Shown: positions 1 to 6,101, numbered from the stretch's first letter. The stretch: DNA of 7,826 nt from Desulfobacteraceae bacterium (GCA_003819975.1 RPPU01000202.1:1-7826); one strand, 5' to 3'. Notes: generated by a model from the letters alone, not told the origin. Made by a program: numbers and translations.

Positions 1-942
1 GGCGGCCAAGAAACCGGTAAAACCCGGATAACGGCCCGCGCCGGGAAACTGTTTTTCCATGTCGGCATATTGGTCGGCCTTTTCATTGGGCAGCAGGGGA
101 ATTTCCATGTCGCGCCGGCAGGCCGGTCGCAACGTATGGGAACCGGCTGCGACCCAAATGCGCAACGGTTTATTTTTCGTATTTTTGGTCAGCTCCATGG
201 CCGTGGCTTCATCGCAGATAATGGCGCAAGCCGCACCCACGCTCATCAGGCAGCAGTCCAAGGCGCGCAAAGGATAAGCGATCACCGGAGACTGGAGCAC
301 GTCTTCAACCGTGATTTTCATGGGCGCCTGGGCATAGGGATTGAAACGGGCATAGCCGTGATGCTTGACCGATATCTCGGCCAGGGTGCGCCGGAAAGAC
401 TCTTCCTGCTTTCCGTAGATCTGCCAATAACGCTGAGCCATGACCGCGTAATAACCGGTATAAATATGACCTAGGGGTGTTTCCCAGTCTTTGTCGGCAG
501 CGCATGAGATCAAATGATTGCCCTCATCCGTCGGCACTTCGTCCATACGTTCCCAACCCATGGCCAGGGTGCAATCGGAATAACCCGAAGCCACGGCTTT
601 GACTGCTTCCCAAAGAGTGGAGCCGCCCGTGGCGCCGCCGGTCTTGACGCCGATATTGCCTAAGGGGTCCAGGCCCAAACGATCGTGGATCACGGCCTCG
701 CCTAAAAGCTGATCGCCGAAATGATCGGCAAAATGACCATAATAGGCGGTGTGAATGTAGCTCTTCAATTCCGCCGGACTCTTATCGATCAGGCGCGCGG
801 CCATGGCCAAAGCATCCACGCAGAGTTCCTCGGTCCTCTTCTCGGGAATGGCTCGGTCGAATTTCGATTGACCGGCCGTGACTAGGTAAACCGGCCGCAT
901 CATTTTGGGAATCTTAAGTTGTTTACTGCTGAATTTAATCAT
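1..942 (-). CDS. SCP-x-type thiolase-fold protein lacking the nucleophilic Cys (partial, C-terminus outside window)
   Basis: Reading the minus strand from ATG at 942 gives 314 codons open to the left edge. A good Shine-Dalgarno (AAGGAG, plus-strand complement at 952-957) lies 9 nt upstream. The protein has the layout of the SCP-x/acetyl-CoA acetyltransferase branch of thiolases: an N-terminal strand (PVYLVTAGQSKFDR, about residues 17-30), the active-site loop and helix (GGATGGSTLWEAVKAVASG, residues 102-120), then a later PLRALDCCLMSVGAAC segment matching the family's 'LDCCPxSDGAA' region. In true thiolases the loop reads as in human SCPx, NNNCSTGST; aligned here, the Cys position is Gly103. 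Thiolase-fold proteins of this branch often pair with a DUF35 protein and include Cys-less retro-aldolases (Ltp2 of steroid side-chain degradation), so C-C cleavage or formation on a CoA thioester is plausible, but classical thiolysis is doubtful. It follows the regulator on the same strand and is probably co-transcribed with it. The family is secure; reaction and substrate are not. Confidence 0.85.
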   Translation of the reverse strand, partial: MIKFSSKQLKIPKMMRPVYLVTAGQSKFDRAIPEKRTEELCVDALAMAARLIDKSPAELKSYIHTAYYGHFADHFGDQLLGEAVIHDRLGLDPLGNIGVKTGGATGGSTLWEAVKAVASGYSDCTLAMGWERMDEVPTDEGNHLISCAADKDWETPLGHIYTGYYAVMAQRYWQIYGKQEESFRRTLAEISVKHHGYARFNPYAQAPMKITVEDVLQSPVIAYPLRALDCCLMSVGAACAIICDEATAMELTKNTKNKPLRIWVAAGSHTLRPACRRDMEIPLLPNEKADQYADMEKQFPGAGRYPGFTGFLAA

Positions 943-965
943 TAAAACGTGCTCCTTTCTTATGT

Positions 966-985
966 AAATTTTTCGCGAAAAATTT
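966..985. promoter_or_regulatory. Perfect 20-bp palindrome upstream of the thiolase-fold gene (candidate operator)
   Basis: The sequence AAATTTTTCGCGAAAAATTT is a perfect dyad centred between 975 and 976, in the 89-bp spacer between the regulator stop (1032) and the thiolase-fold start (942). Its edge is about 9 nt from the Shine-Dalgarno of the thiolase-fold gene. With no loop it suits a site for a dimeric protein better than an RNA hairpin, although it could also act as a weak attenuator in a regulator-thiolase transcript. I found no convincing -35/-10 pair in this spacer. Confidence 0.45.
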
Positions 986-1031
986 TATCAATCAAAAATG
1001 CATTAAAGATATTTTTTCACCAAGCCCGAGA

Positions 1032-1574
1032 TTAAAGCGTCCCGACCCATAGAATAATGGCCAACTCCTTATTCCGGTTGGTAATCTGCTGGCTATCCGG
1101 ATCCGACCAATAATGGACACTGTCTCCCTCGATCAAGGGAATGGTCTGCTCGCCGTGTACCAGTTCGACCGACCCTTTTAAAACGCACAACAATTCTTGG
1201 CCGTTTTTGATGTTTTTACGAACCGGAATGGATTTTTCCGGTTTAACGACCAGAATCGCGCTATCGATGATGTTGCGGTTTTCCGGTGCAAAAAAACGAC
1301 GGGTCAGAAAACCCGTGTGCGGAATTTCAAATTCCTCCCATTCCGATTTGCGGATAATGACCAGCTTTTCAAATTTATTGATTTGATTGAGCAAATCGCC
1401 GGCATTGATACCGATGGCATTGCAGATGCCCACTAATTTATCGACCGAAGGTGAGCTGACGCTGTTTTCGACCTGGCTCAGAAACCCTTCGGAGATTCCT
1501 GATTTTTCAGCCACGGCTTTTAAGGTCAGCTTGCGTTCTTTGCGATGTTTACGAATTAAACTACCTAAATTCAT
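1032..1574 (-). CDS. XRE-family transcriptional regulator with C-terminal cupin domain
   Basis: This is a 180-residue protein. Residues 5-60 form a classic XRE/Cro-type helix-turn-helix: LTLKAVAEKSGISEGFLSQVE spans the HTH, with the recognition helix around 28-37. A linker leads to a C-terminal cupin domain (about 105-178) with motif 1 around E127-G134 and motif 2 around GDSVHYW (150-156). The His that usually ends motif 2 and binds metal is replaced (SDPDSQQI), so the pocket probably senses a small ligand or acyl-CoA without a metal; that is inference. The length matches typical XRE-cupin regulators (about 180-190 residues). The Shine-Dalgarno is weak (GTGAGAG, 9 nt before ATG). The gene is divergent from the acyl-CoA dehydrogenase and precedes the thiolase-fold gene, the usual arrangement for a local regulator of both sides. 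Autoregulation is suggested by an inverted repeat inside its putative promoter (1732-1744). Confidence 0.93.
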   Translation of the reverse strand: MNLGSLIRKHRKERKLTLKAVAEKSGISEGFLSQVENSVSSPSVDKLVGICNAIGINAGDLLNQINKFEKLVIIRKSEWEEFEIPHTGFLTRRFFAPENRNIIDSAILVVKPEKSIPVRKNIKNGQELLCVLKGSVELVHGEQTIPLIEGDSVHYWSDPDSQQITNRNKELAIILWVGTL

Positions 1575-1584
1575 TCAGGATTTC

Positions 1585-1645
1585 TCTCACATTCTCACAT
1601 TCTCACATTCTCACATTCTCACGTTCTCACGTTCTCACGTTTCAC
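1585..1645. repeat. 8-bp tandem repeat array (TCTCACAT/TCTCACGT)
   Basis: TCTCAC recurs with an exact 8-bp period at 1585, 1593, 1601, 1609, 1617, 1625 and 1633, followed by a shortened unit (TTTCAC, 1640-1645). The linker dinucleotide is AT in the first units and GT in the last ones. On the minus strand the array reads GTGAGAAC then GTGAGAAT and ends just before the regulator's start at 1574. It would therefore lie in the regulator's mRNA leader, and the unit closest to the gene supplies its weak purine-rich ribosome site. The array is non-coding and has no spacers, so it is not CRISPR. Confidence 0.9.
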
Positions 1646-1682
1646 CTTGTCTCGTTCACCCATCCCCGGCAGGGCCTTAGCC

Positions 1683-1702
1683 GGTTGAAAGCGCGCTTAA
1701 CC
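1683..1702. promoter_or_regulatory. Interrupted palindrome in the regulator leader
   Basis: GGTT-GA-AAGCGCGCTT-AACC: a perfect 10-bp GC-centred palindrome (1689-1698) is flanked by complementary GGTT (1683-1686) and AACC (1699-1702), with two extra bases on the left. It lies about 20-35 nt downstream of the transcription start predicted for the regulator, so it could be an operator or an RNA stem in the leader. No known site matches it, to my knowledge. Confidence 0.3.
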
Positions 1703-1724
1703 GTCCTAAATTATTTGAAAGTTA

Positions 1725-1754
1725 AGCATAGCTAAAATATTTAGTATTTGTCAA
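1725..1754 (-). promoter_or_regulatory. Predicted sigma70-type promoter of the regulator
   Basis: On the minus strand a perfect TTGACA (-35, plus-strand 1749-1754) is followed after 18 bp by TATGCT (-10, plus-strand 1725-1730; 4 of 6 consensus bases). The region is AT-rich. Transcription would start near 1718 and give the regulator a leader of about 145 nt containing the 8-bp array. This is the best promoter match in the divergent spacer. Confidence 0.5.
1732..1744. promoter_or_regulatory. Inverted repeat between -35 and -10 of the regulator promoter (candidate autoregulatory operator)
   Basis: CTAAA-ATA-TTTAG is a perfect 5-bp inverted repeat with a 3-bp centre. It falls entirely within the spacer of the predicted regulator promoter, where a bound repressor would block RNA polymerase. 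A related half (GCTAAATATA, 1826-1835) occurs on the dehydrogenase side of the same spacer, which would suit one regulator acting on both divergent units. The AT-rich background makes short matches of this kind easy to find by chance. Confidence 0.35.
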
Positions 1755-1881
1755 CATTATTTCTAAAATTTACTTAAATAATTGATTAATTCTATAAAAA
1801 TAATTTGATGTAAATATTTATATATGCTAAATATACCCTATATCGTAAATATCATAATCATTCGGAAGAGGGGGGCAGCCT

Positions 1882-3036
1882 ATGGACTTTAACCTTTCAA
1901 TGGAACAGGAAATTCTCAGAAATTCCGTGCGCCAGTTTGCCGAAAAGGAGATCAGGCCGGTGGCGCGGCAACTGGATGAAAAAGAGGAATTCTCTTATGA
2001 TACCATGCGCAAAATGGGCGAACTGGGCCTTTTCGGAATGTTCGTTTCCGAGAAATACGGCGGACAAGGCATGGACTATATCTCCTATATCATTGCCACC
2101 GAAGAGATCGCCCGCATCGACGGTTCGCATGCCGCCACCATTGCCGCCGGCAATTCCCTGGGCATCGGCCCGCTTTACTATTTCGGCAATGAAGATCAGA
2201 AAAAGAAATACCTGCCCAAACTCTGCACCGGCGAAACCCTTTGGGCCTTTGGTTTGACCGAACCCAATGCCGGCTCCGACGCTTCAAATTCGCAAACGAC
2301 GGCGGTCCTGGATGGCGACGAATGGGTGCTGAACGGCAGCAAAATTTTTATCACAAACGGTTCCGCCGACATCACGGCCGGTGCGACCGTACTCTGTAAG
2401 ACCGGCACAAGGCCGGATGGCCGGCCCGAGCTCTCCTGTATCCTGGTCGAATCCGGTACGCCGGGCTTTGAAACCCGCACCATGCACGGCAAAATGGTCT
2501 GGCGCGCCTCCAACACCAGCGAACTTTATTTCAGCGATTGCCGGGTGCCAAAAACCAATCTGCTCGGCTTGCGCGGCAACGGCTTTCATCAAATGATGCA
2601 GACCCTGGACGGCGGCCGTTTGTCCATTGGCGCCATGGGTTTGGGCGGCGCCCAGGGCAGTTATGATTTGGCCATGAAATACGGCCATGAGCGTGTTCAA
2701 TTCGACCAACCTATCATTCAATTTCAGGTCAATGCCTTTAAAATGGCCGATATGGCCCTGGAAATCGAATGCGCCCGGCTGCTGCTTTACAAAGCCTGTT
2801 GGCTGCGGGACAATAACAAACCGTTCGGCAAGGAAGCCGCCATGGCCAAGCTGTATTGTTCGGAAGTCATGGGCCGCTGCGCGGATCACGCGGTTCAACT
2901 GCACGGCGGGTATGGTTTGATGAAAGAATACAATGTGGAGCGTTTTTACCGCGATCAAAAGCTCTTGACGATCGGCGAAGGAACGTCTGAAGTCCAACGC
3001 CTGGTCATTTCCAGACTGATTGGATGTTATAACTAA
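1882..3036 (+). CDS. Acyl-CoA dehydrogenase (short/medium-chain type)
   Basis: This is a 384-residue flavoprotein of normal length for the SCAD/MCAD family. It catalyses FAD-dependent alpha,beta-desaturation of an acyl-CoA, usually passing electrons to ETF. Visible landmarks in order: the all-alpha N-terminal domain (1-120), FGLTEPNAGSD (123-133) and KIFITNGS (154-161) in the beta domain around the flavin, then QLHGGYG (339-345), RFYRD (354-358) and IGEGTSEVQR (364-373) in the C-terminal helical domain. Glu366 is the catalytic base position used by SCAD and MCAD. The more specific glutaryl-CoA dehydrogenase features are not evident, so the substrate is open. The start at 1882 is supported by the strong ribosome site at about 1866-1875. 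It is the first gene of the plus-strand series and is divergent from the regulator. Confidence 0.96.
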   Translation: MDFNLSMEQEILRNSVRQFAEKEIRPVARQLDEKEEFSYDTMRKMGELGLFGMFVSEKYGGQGMDYISYIIATEEIARIDGSHAATIAAGNSLGIGPLYYFGNEDQKKKYLPKLCTGETLWAFGLTEPNAGSDASNSQTTAVLDGDEWVLNGSKIFITNGSADITAGATVLCKTGTRPDGRPELSCILVESGTPGFETRTMHGKMVWRASNTSELYFSDCRVPKTNLLGLRGNGFHQMMQTLDGGRLSIGAMGLGGAQGSYDLAMKYGHERVQFDQPIIQFQVNAFKMADMALEIECARLLLYKACWLRDNNKPFGKEAAMAKLYCSEVMGRCADHAVQLHGGYGLMKEYNVERFYRDQKLLTIGEGTSEVQRLVISRLIGCYN

Positions 3037-3281
3037 GATAAGGGTTCAAGGGGCCAAGGGATCGAGGGTTCAAGCGTGAAAAGTGAAACGTGAGATGTGA
3101 AATGTAAGTTGTTTAGTTATGAAGTTACGAGTTGAGCGGGTTACGGGTTTAGTAAAGCGTGAAAGAGGAAACGGAAAAAGGTAGAGGCGCACGGCTGTGC
3201 GTTCAAAAATAAAATGGGTAATTCCTCAACCGTGAACCGTGAACTTTGAACCGATTAGCCTGAGTAGGGAGACCATAATTC
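3037..3281. repeat. Spacer filled with degenerate short-word repeats
   Basis: The 245-bp gap after the dehydrogenase holds no gene. It is built from several repeated words: GGGTTCAAG-type (two copies, 3042-3074, with GGGGCCAAGGGATC between), GTGAAA/GTGAGA-type (3076-3104), a GAGTT/GGGTTACGGGTTT stretch (about 3121-3152), a small hairpin CGCAC-GGCT-GTGCG (3188-3201) and CCGTGAACCGTGAAC (3229-3243). No U-tracted terminator is visible, so read-through into the CoA-transferase genes is possible. The CoA-transferase alpha ribosome site AGGGAG lies at 3266-3271. Confidence 0.7.
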
Positions 3282-4292
3282 ATGAGTCCCAAAAAAAAAC
3301 AAGATGAACTGCAGCAAGGGTTGAACGAACTCTTCACCGACCCGGATGTTGAAAAAGCGCGTGATTTCTTCCAGACCAAATCACGCGCTATGAAAAACAA
3401 AGTAACCACGGTAGCCGAAGCAGTCCGCACCCTGATCCATGACGGCGACTATATCGCCATCGGCGGTTTCGGCGCCAACCGTATTCCCACGGCCGTGGTT
3501 CATGAAATCGTCCGGCAGCGCAAACAAAACCTGGCCTTTGCCGGCCATACTTCCACTCATGACTTTCAGGTCCTGATCGCAGGCGATTGCTTGCGCAAGG
3601 TGGATATCGCTTACATCATCGGCCTGGAGGCGCGCGGGCTTTCGCCCAATGCCCGGCGCGCGGTTGAATCCGGGAAGATCCAACTGACCGAATGGACCAA
3701 TGCGGCCATGTCCTGGCGTCTTAAAGCGGCTGCTATGGGCGTGCCTTTTATCCCGGCCCGCAATATGCTGGGCACCGACACTTTCAAACACAGCGCAGCC
3801 AAGGAAATTCTTTGCCCCTTTACCGGACAGAAACTGGTAGCCTACCCCGCTCTTTTCCCTGATTTTGCGGCCATTCATGTGCATGAGTCCGATATCTACG
3901 GCAACTGCCGGGTGCGCGGCGTCACCATCTCGGACCAAGACCTGGCCAAAGCCAGCAAACGGGTCGTGATCACCGCCGAGCGCTTGATCCCGACTGAACA
4001 GATCCGTCAAAGTCCGGAAACGACTTTTCTGCCTTACTGGTGCGTGGACGCCGTTGTCGAAGTCCCCTACGGCAGTTATCCCGGCAACATGCCCCATGAA
4101 TATTACTCGGATGAAGAACATCTGGCCGAATGGCTTCAGGTTGAAAAAAATCCCGAGGATCTGGAGAAATTCATGGGCCGTCAAATCTACGGCACTAAAG
4201 ATTTTTATGAATACCTGGATCTCAATGGCGGCATCGAAAAAATAAAAAAACTTCGGGCCATTGAACTGCTGTATAATGGTAAAAACCGGTAG
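3282..4292 (+). CDS. CoA-transferase family I, alpha subunit (GctA-like)
   Basis: This 336-residue protein resembles the glutaconate CoA-transferase A subunit along its whole length: VTTVAEAVRTLIHDGDYIAIGGFG (about 41-64, CoA-binding glycine region), a central YIIGLEARGLSPNARRAVESG segment (111-131), EWTNAAMSWRLKAAAMGVPFIPAR (137-160), and CVDAVVEVPYGSYPGNM (254-270) followed by a C-terminal tail also found in GctA. It moves CoA between acyl-CoA and a free acid together with the beta subunit. Met37 aligns with the usual GctA start, so the first 36 residues (Lys/Glu/Asp-rich) are an extension. The start at 3282 is preferred because AGGGAG lies 10 nt upstream, while the 3390 ATG (Met37) has no clear ribosome site. 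Substrate specificity cannot be read; glutaconate itself is not implied. Confidence 0.92.
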   Translation: MSPKKKQDELQQGLNELFTDPDVEKARDFFQTKSRAMKNKVTTVAEAVRTLIHDGDYIAIGGFGANRIPTAVVHEIVRQRKQNLAFAGHTSTHDFQVLIAGDCLRKVDIAYIIGLEARGLSPNARRAVESGKIQLTEWTNAAMSWRLKAAAMGVPFIPARNMLGTDTFKHSAAKEILCPFTGQKLVAYPALFPDFAAIHVHESDIYGNCRVRGVTISDQDLAKASKRVVITAERLIPTEQIRQSPETTFLPYWCVDAVVEVPYGSYPGNMPHEYYSDEEHLAEWLQVEKNPEDLEKFMGRQIYGTKDFYEYLDLNGGIEKIKKLRAIELLYNGKNR

Positions 4293-4412
4293 ACAGAAGT
4301 CAGGAGACAGAATGAAAAAATTGAGAACACGATTTAATAATCCAGTTGCTTCTCAGAAGCGCCATCGGATTATTCTGAATTCTGGATTCTGTCTTCTTTA
4401 TTTTATCTACCG
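4287..4412. repeat. 126-bp nested imperfect palindrome between CoA-transferase subunits
   Basis: Four complementary pairs are nested around one centre: CGGTAGA (4287-4293) with TCTACCG (4406-4412); AGACAGAAT (4305-4313) with ATTCTGTCT (4386-4394); AATAATCC (4336-4343) with GGATTATT (4367-4374); and GCTTC (4348-4352) with GAAGC (4356-4360), loop TCA. The outer pair begins inside the end of the alpha-subunit gene, and the structure fills nearly all of the 149-bp gap. CAGAAG/CAGGAGACAG words and TTCTGAATTCTGG words are also direct short repeats. It has no coding capacity and looks like an extragenic palindromic or miniature element rather than a simple terminator. Confidence 0.75.
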
Positions 4413-4441
4413 TTGACTTGATTAACCTGGAGGATGCTTTC

Positions 4442-5215
4442 ATGAAACCTTACAACCCGATGGAGTTAATGATCTGCGTAGCGTCCCGCAACCTCGAAGA
4501 TGGCGCAACCGTCGTAGTCGGCACCGGGGCCCCTTGCGCGGCTTCCATGCTGGCCCAGAAATGTCACTCGCCGAACCTCACCCTGCTGTTTGAAGCCGGC
4601 GCCCTGGCGCCCCTTCTGCCGGCGCTGCCCATCTCGGTTGGCGATTCCCGCACCATGCACAAGGCGATCATGGTCGGCTCCATGCCGGAAATCATGGAAT
4701 CCTGCCAGCGCGGCATGATCGACTACTGCTTCATCGGCGGCGCTCAAATCGATGGGTACGGCAACATCAATTCGACCCAGATCGGCCCGGATCACGCCAA
4801 ACCCAAGGTGCGCTTTCCCGGCTCCGGCGGCGCCAATGATCTGGCTTCCCTTACTTGGCGCACCATGATCATGACCCTCCAGGACGCCCGGCGTTTTACC
4901 CCAAAACTGGATTTCATGACAACCCCCGGTTATTTCTCCGGCGGAACCTCACGCTACGACGCCGGCCTACCCAAGGGCACCGGCCCCTATCGCGTCATCA
5001 CCAACATGGCGGTTATGGGTTTTGATGAGGTCAGCAAACGCATGAAAGTCCTCTCCATCAATCCCGGTTACAACCGCAAACAGGTCCAGGAAAACTGCGG
5101 ATTCGAACTGCTCTGGGCCGATCATATCACGGAAACCGAACCGCCGACCAAAGAAGAATTATCCGTTCTCCGGGAACAGGTCGACCCCGAACGCGTTATT
5201 ATCGGCCGAATGTAA
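4442..5215 (+). CDS. CoA-transferase family I, beta subunit (GctB-like)
   Basis: This is a 257-residue partner of the preceding alpha subunit, close in length to GctB (about 266). Glu51 in LLFEAGALAP aligns with the catalytic Glu of glutaconate CoA-transferase B (Glu54), which forms the glutamyl-CoA thioester. FIGGAQIDGYGNINST (97-112) and RFPGSGGAND (124-133) match family signatures, and the C-terminal LREQVDPERVI resembles the GctB end. Retention of Glu51 argues for real CoA transfer rather than an IpdAB-type ring hydrolase. The start is the ATG at 4442, with a strong CTGGAGGA (4427-4434) at proper spacing; an in-frame TTG at 4418 lies upstream of that site and is rejected. The 149-bp gap from the alpha gene is unusual for subunits of one complex. 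Confidence 0.93.
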   Translation: MKPYNPMELMICVASRNLEDGATVVVGTGAPCAASMLAQKCHSPNLTLLFEAGALAPLLPALPISVGDSRTMHKAIMVGSMPEIMESCQRGMIDYCFIGGAQIDGYGNINSTQIGPDHAKPKVRFPGSGGANDLASLTWRTMIMTLQDARRFTPKLDFMTTPGYFSGGTSRYDAGLPKGTGPYRVITNMAVMGFDEVSKRMKVLSINPGYNRKQVQENCGFELLWADHITETEPPTKEELSVLREQVDPERVIIGRM

Positions 5216-5225
5216 GATGAAATCA

Positions 5226-5289
5226 TTCACCGCTAAGGCACGAAGACACGAAGTTTTTAAACTTAGTGTCTTAGAGTCTTTGTGGTAAA
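5226..5289. repeat. 64-bp imperfect inverted repeat of CACGAAGACACGAAG type
   Basis: Left arm 5226-5256 and right arm 5259-5289 are complementary over 31 positions with seven non-Watson-Crick positions (two of them G-T wobbles); the loop is TT (5257-5258). The words GGCACGAAGACACGAAG and TTAGTGTCTTAGAGTCTTTGTGG recall a repeat I have seen in the spacers of many environmental bacteria (from memory, not searched). It occupies the 92-bp gap between CoA-transferase beta and the hydratase, ending 8 nt before the hydratase ribosome site. There is no U-tract typical of a terminator. Confidence 0.8.
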
Positions 5290-5307
5290 AAAGTTATGGA
5301 GTATTTT

Positions 5308-6090
5308 ATGGGAAGTAATGTGATTCTGAGAGAAAATCTGGAAGGCATTGAGATCCTGACCTTCAACAGGCCGGACAAACTGAATGCCCTCAACCCCGAA
5401 GTCATGGATACATTGGACCGGATCATTCCGGATCTCGAAAATAATTCAAGCATCCGGGCCGTTATTCTGAGAGGGGCGGGCGAAAAATCCTTTGTGGCCG
5501 GCGCCGATATCCCCCAGTTCCTGGAATTCGGCCCCCTGGAAAGCAAGGCCTTCGCCCTTAAAGGGCAGCGCATTTTGCATAGCCTCGAACACTTGCCTAA
5601 ACCGGTCATTGCCGCCATCAACGGTTTTGCCCTGGGCGGCGGCCTGGAAATCGCCATGGCTTGTCACATCCGGATTGCAGCCGACACAGCCCAGATGGGA
5701 CAACCGGAAGTTAAACTGGGCATTATGCCGGGTTACGCCGGAACCCAGCGCTTGCCGCGCATTGTCGGCAAAGGCCGGGCTTTGGAACTGATCATGCGCG
5801 GCCATATGATCACGGCCCAGGAAGCATTGGCCATGGGTTTGGTCAATCAGGTGGTGCCGCTTGATAAACTGATGGGGGAATGCTTCAAGATCGCCAAAGA
5901 AATCATGGCCCAAAGCCCCATCGCCGTCAAAACCGCCATCGAAGCTATCAATCACGGCTTGAATCTGACCTTTGAAGAAGCCTGCACTCTGGAAGCCAAC
6001 CTGTTCGCCACCCTCTTTGCGACCCAGGACCAAAAAGAAGGCGCCCGGGCTTTTCTGGAAAAACGAACTCCGCATTTCAAAAACCATTGA
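5308..6090 (+). CDS. Enoyl-CoA hydratase/isomerase family protein (crotonase)
   Basis: This 260-residue crotonase has the normal length and both catalytic acids of classical enoyl-CoA hydratase. Glu114 in GFALGGGLEIAMA (107-119) and Glu134 in GQPEVKLGIMPG (131-142) are 20 residues apart, like Glu144/Glu164 of the rat enzyme. The oxyanion-hole segment FVAGADIPQF (62-71) and GTQRLPR (145-151) are also typical. It most likely adds water to a trans-2-enoyl-CoA made by the upstream dehydrogenase. I prefer the ATG at 5308 because TGGAG (5297-5301) sits 6 nt upstream. An in-frame ATG at 5296 would overlap that ribosome site and lacks one of its own. ACHIRIA replaces the commoner ACD(I/L)RIA, a mild variation. 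Substrate chain type is not determined. Confidence 0.95.
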   Translation: MGSNVILRENLEGIEILTFNRPDKLNALNPEVMDTLDRIIPDLENNSSIRAVILRGAGEKSFVAGADIPQFLEFGPLESKAFALKGQRILHSLEHLPKPVIAAINGFALGGGLEIAMACHIRIAADTAQMGQPEVKLGIMPGYAGTQRLPRIVGKGRALELIMRGHMITAQEALAMGLVNQVVPLDKLMGECFKIAKEIMAQSPIAVKTAIEAINHGLNLTFEEACTLEANLFATLFATQDQKEGARAFLEKRTPHFKNH

Positions 6091-6101
6091 AAAGAGAGTT
6101 G

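Larger units (their letters stand above)
1703..1881. promoter_or_regulatory. AT-rich divergent promoter region upstream of the acyl-CoA dehydrogenase gene
   Basis: This part of the 307-bp spacer is strikingly AT-rich compared with the genes around it. On the plus strand a weak promoter-like pair is TTGATG (1805-1810) and TAAATA (1828-1833) with 17 bp between; the -10 match is poor. A strong purine-rich ribosome site (AAGAGGGGG, about 1866-1875) precedes the dehydrogenase ATG at 1882. The rest of the spacer (1575-1702) holds the 8-bp array and an interrupted palindrome. I see no small gene here. Confidence 0.5.

Noticed and set aside
70..474. Plus-strand open frame of 134 codons near the left edge
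   Set aside because: It lies opposite the thiolase-fold gene, whose minus-strand frame is open throughout and matches a known family.
994..1005. 12-base word AAAAATGCATTA shared with 6128-6139 at the edge of the 82-bp palindrome
   Set aside because: AT-rich word in two AT-rich spacers; only two copies and no extension of the match beyond it, so chance is likely.
1585..1645. CRISPR array
   Set aside because: The repeats are 8 bp in direct tandem with no unique spacers.
2284..2997. Long open frame of 237 codons on the minus strand inside the acyl-CoA dehydrogenase gene
   Set aside because: It is the antisense of a clearly conserved gene, has no recognisable domain and its composition follows the sense codons; treated as a shadow.
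3381..4184. Long open frame of 267 codons on the minus strand opposite CoA-transferase alpha
   Set aside because: Same reasoning: the sense strand encodes a full GctA-like protein and the antisense product resembles no family I know.
4418..4441. Upstream TTG start for CoA-transferase beta
   Set aside because: It would place the strong CTGGAGGA ribosome site inside the coding region; the ATG at 4442 is correctly spaced from it.
3282..5215. IpdAB-type ring-cleaving hydrolase instead of a CoA-transferase
   Set aside because: The beta subunit keeps the catalytic Glu (Glu51) and both subunits align end to end with GctA/GctB as remembered; a direct profile search could still overturn this.
5296..5307. 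Upstream ATG start for the crotonase
   Set aside because: No ribosome site precedes it, whereas TGGAG overlapping this ATG is well placed for the ATG at 5308.
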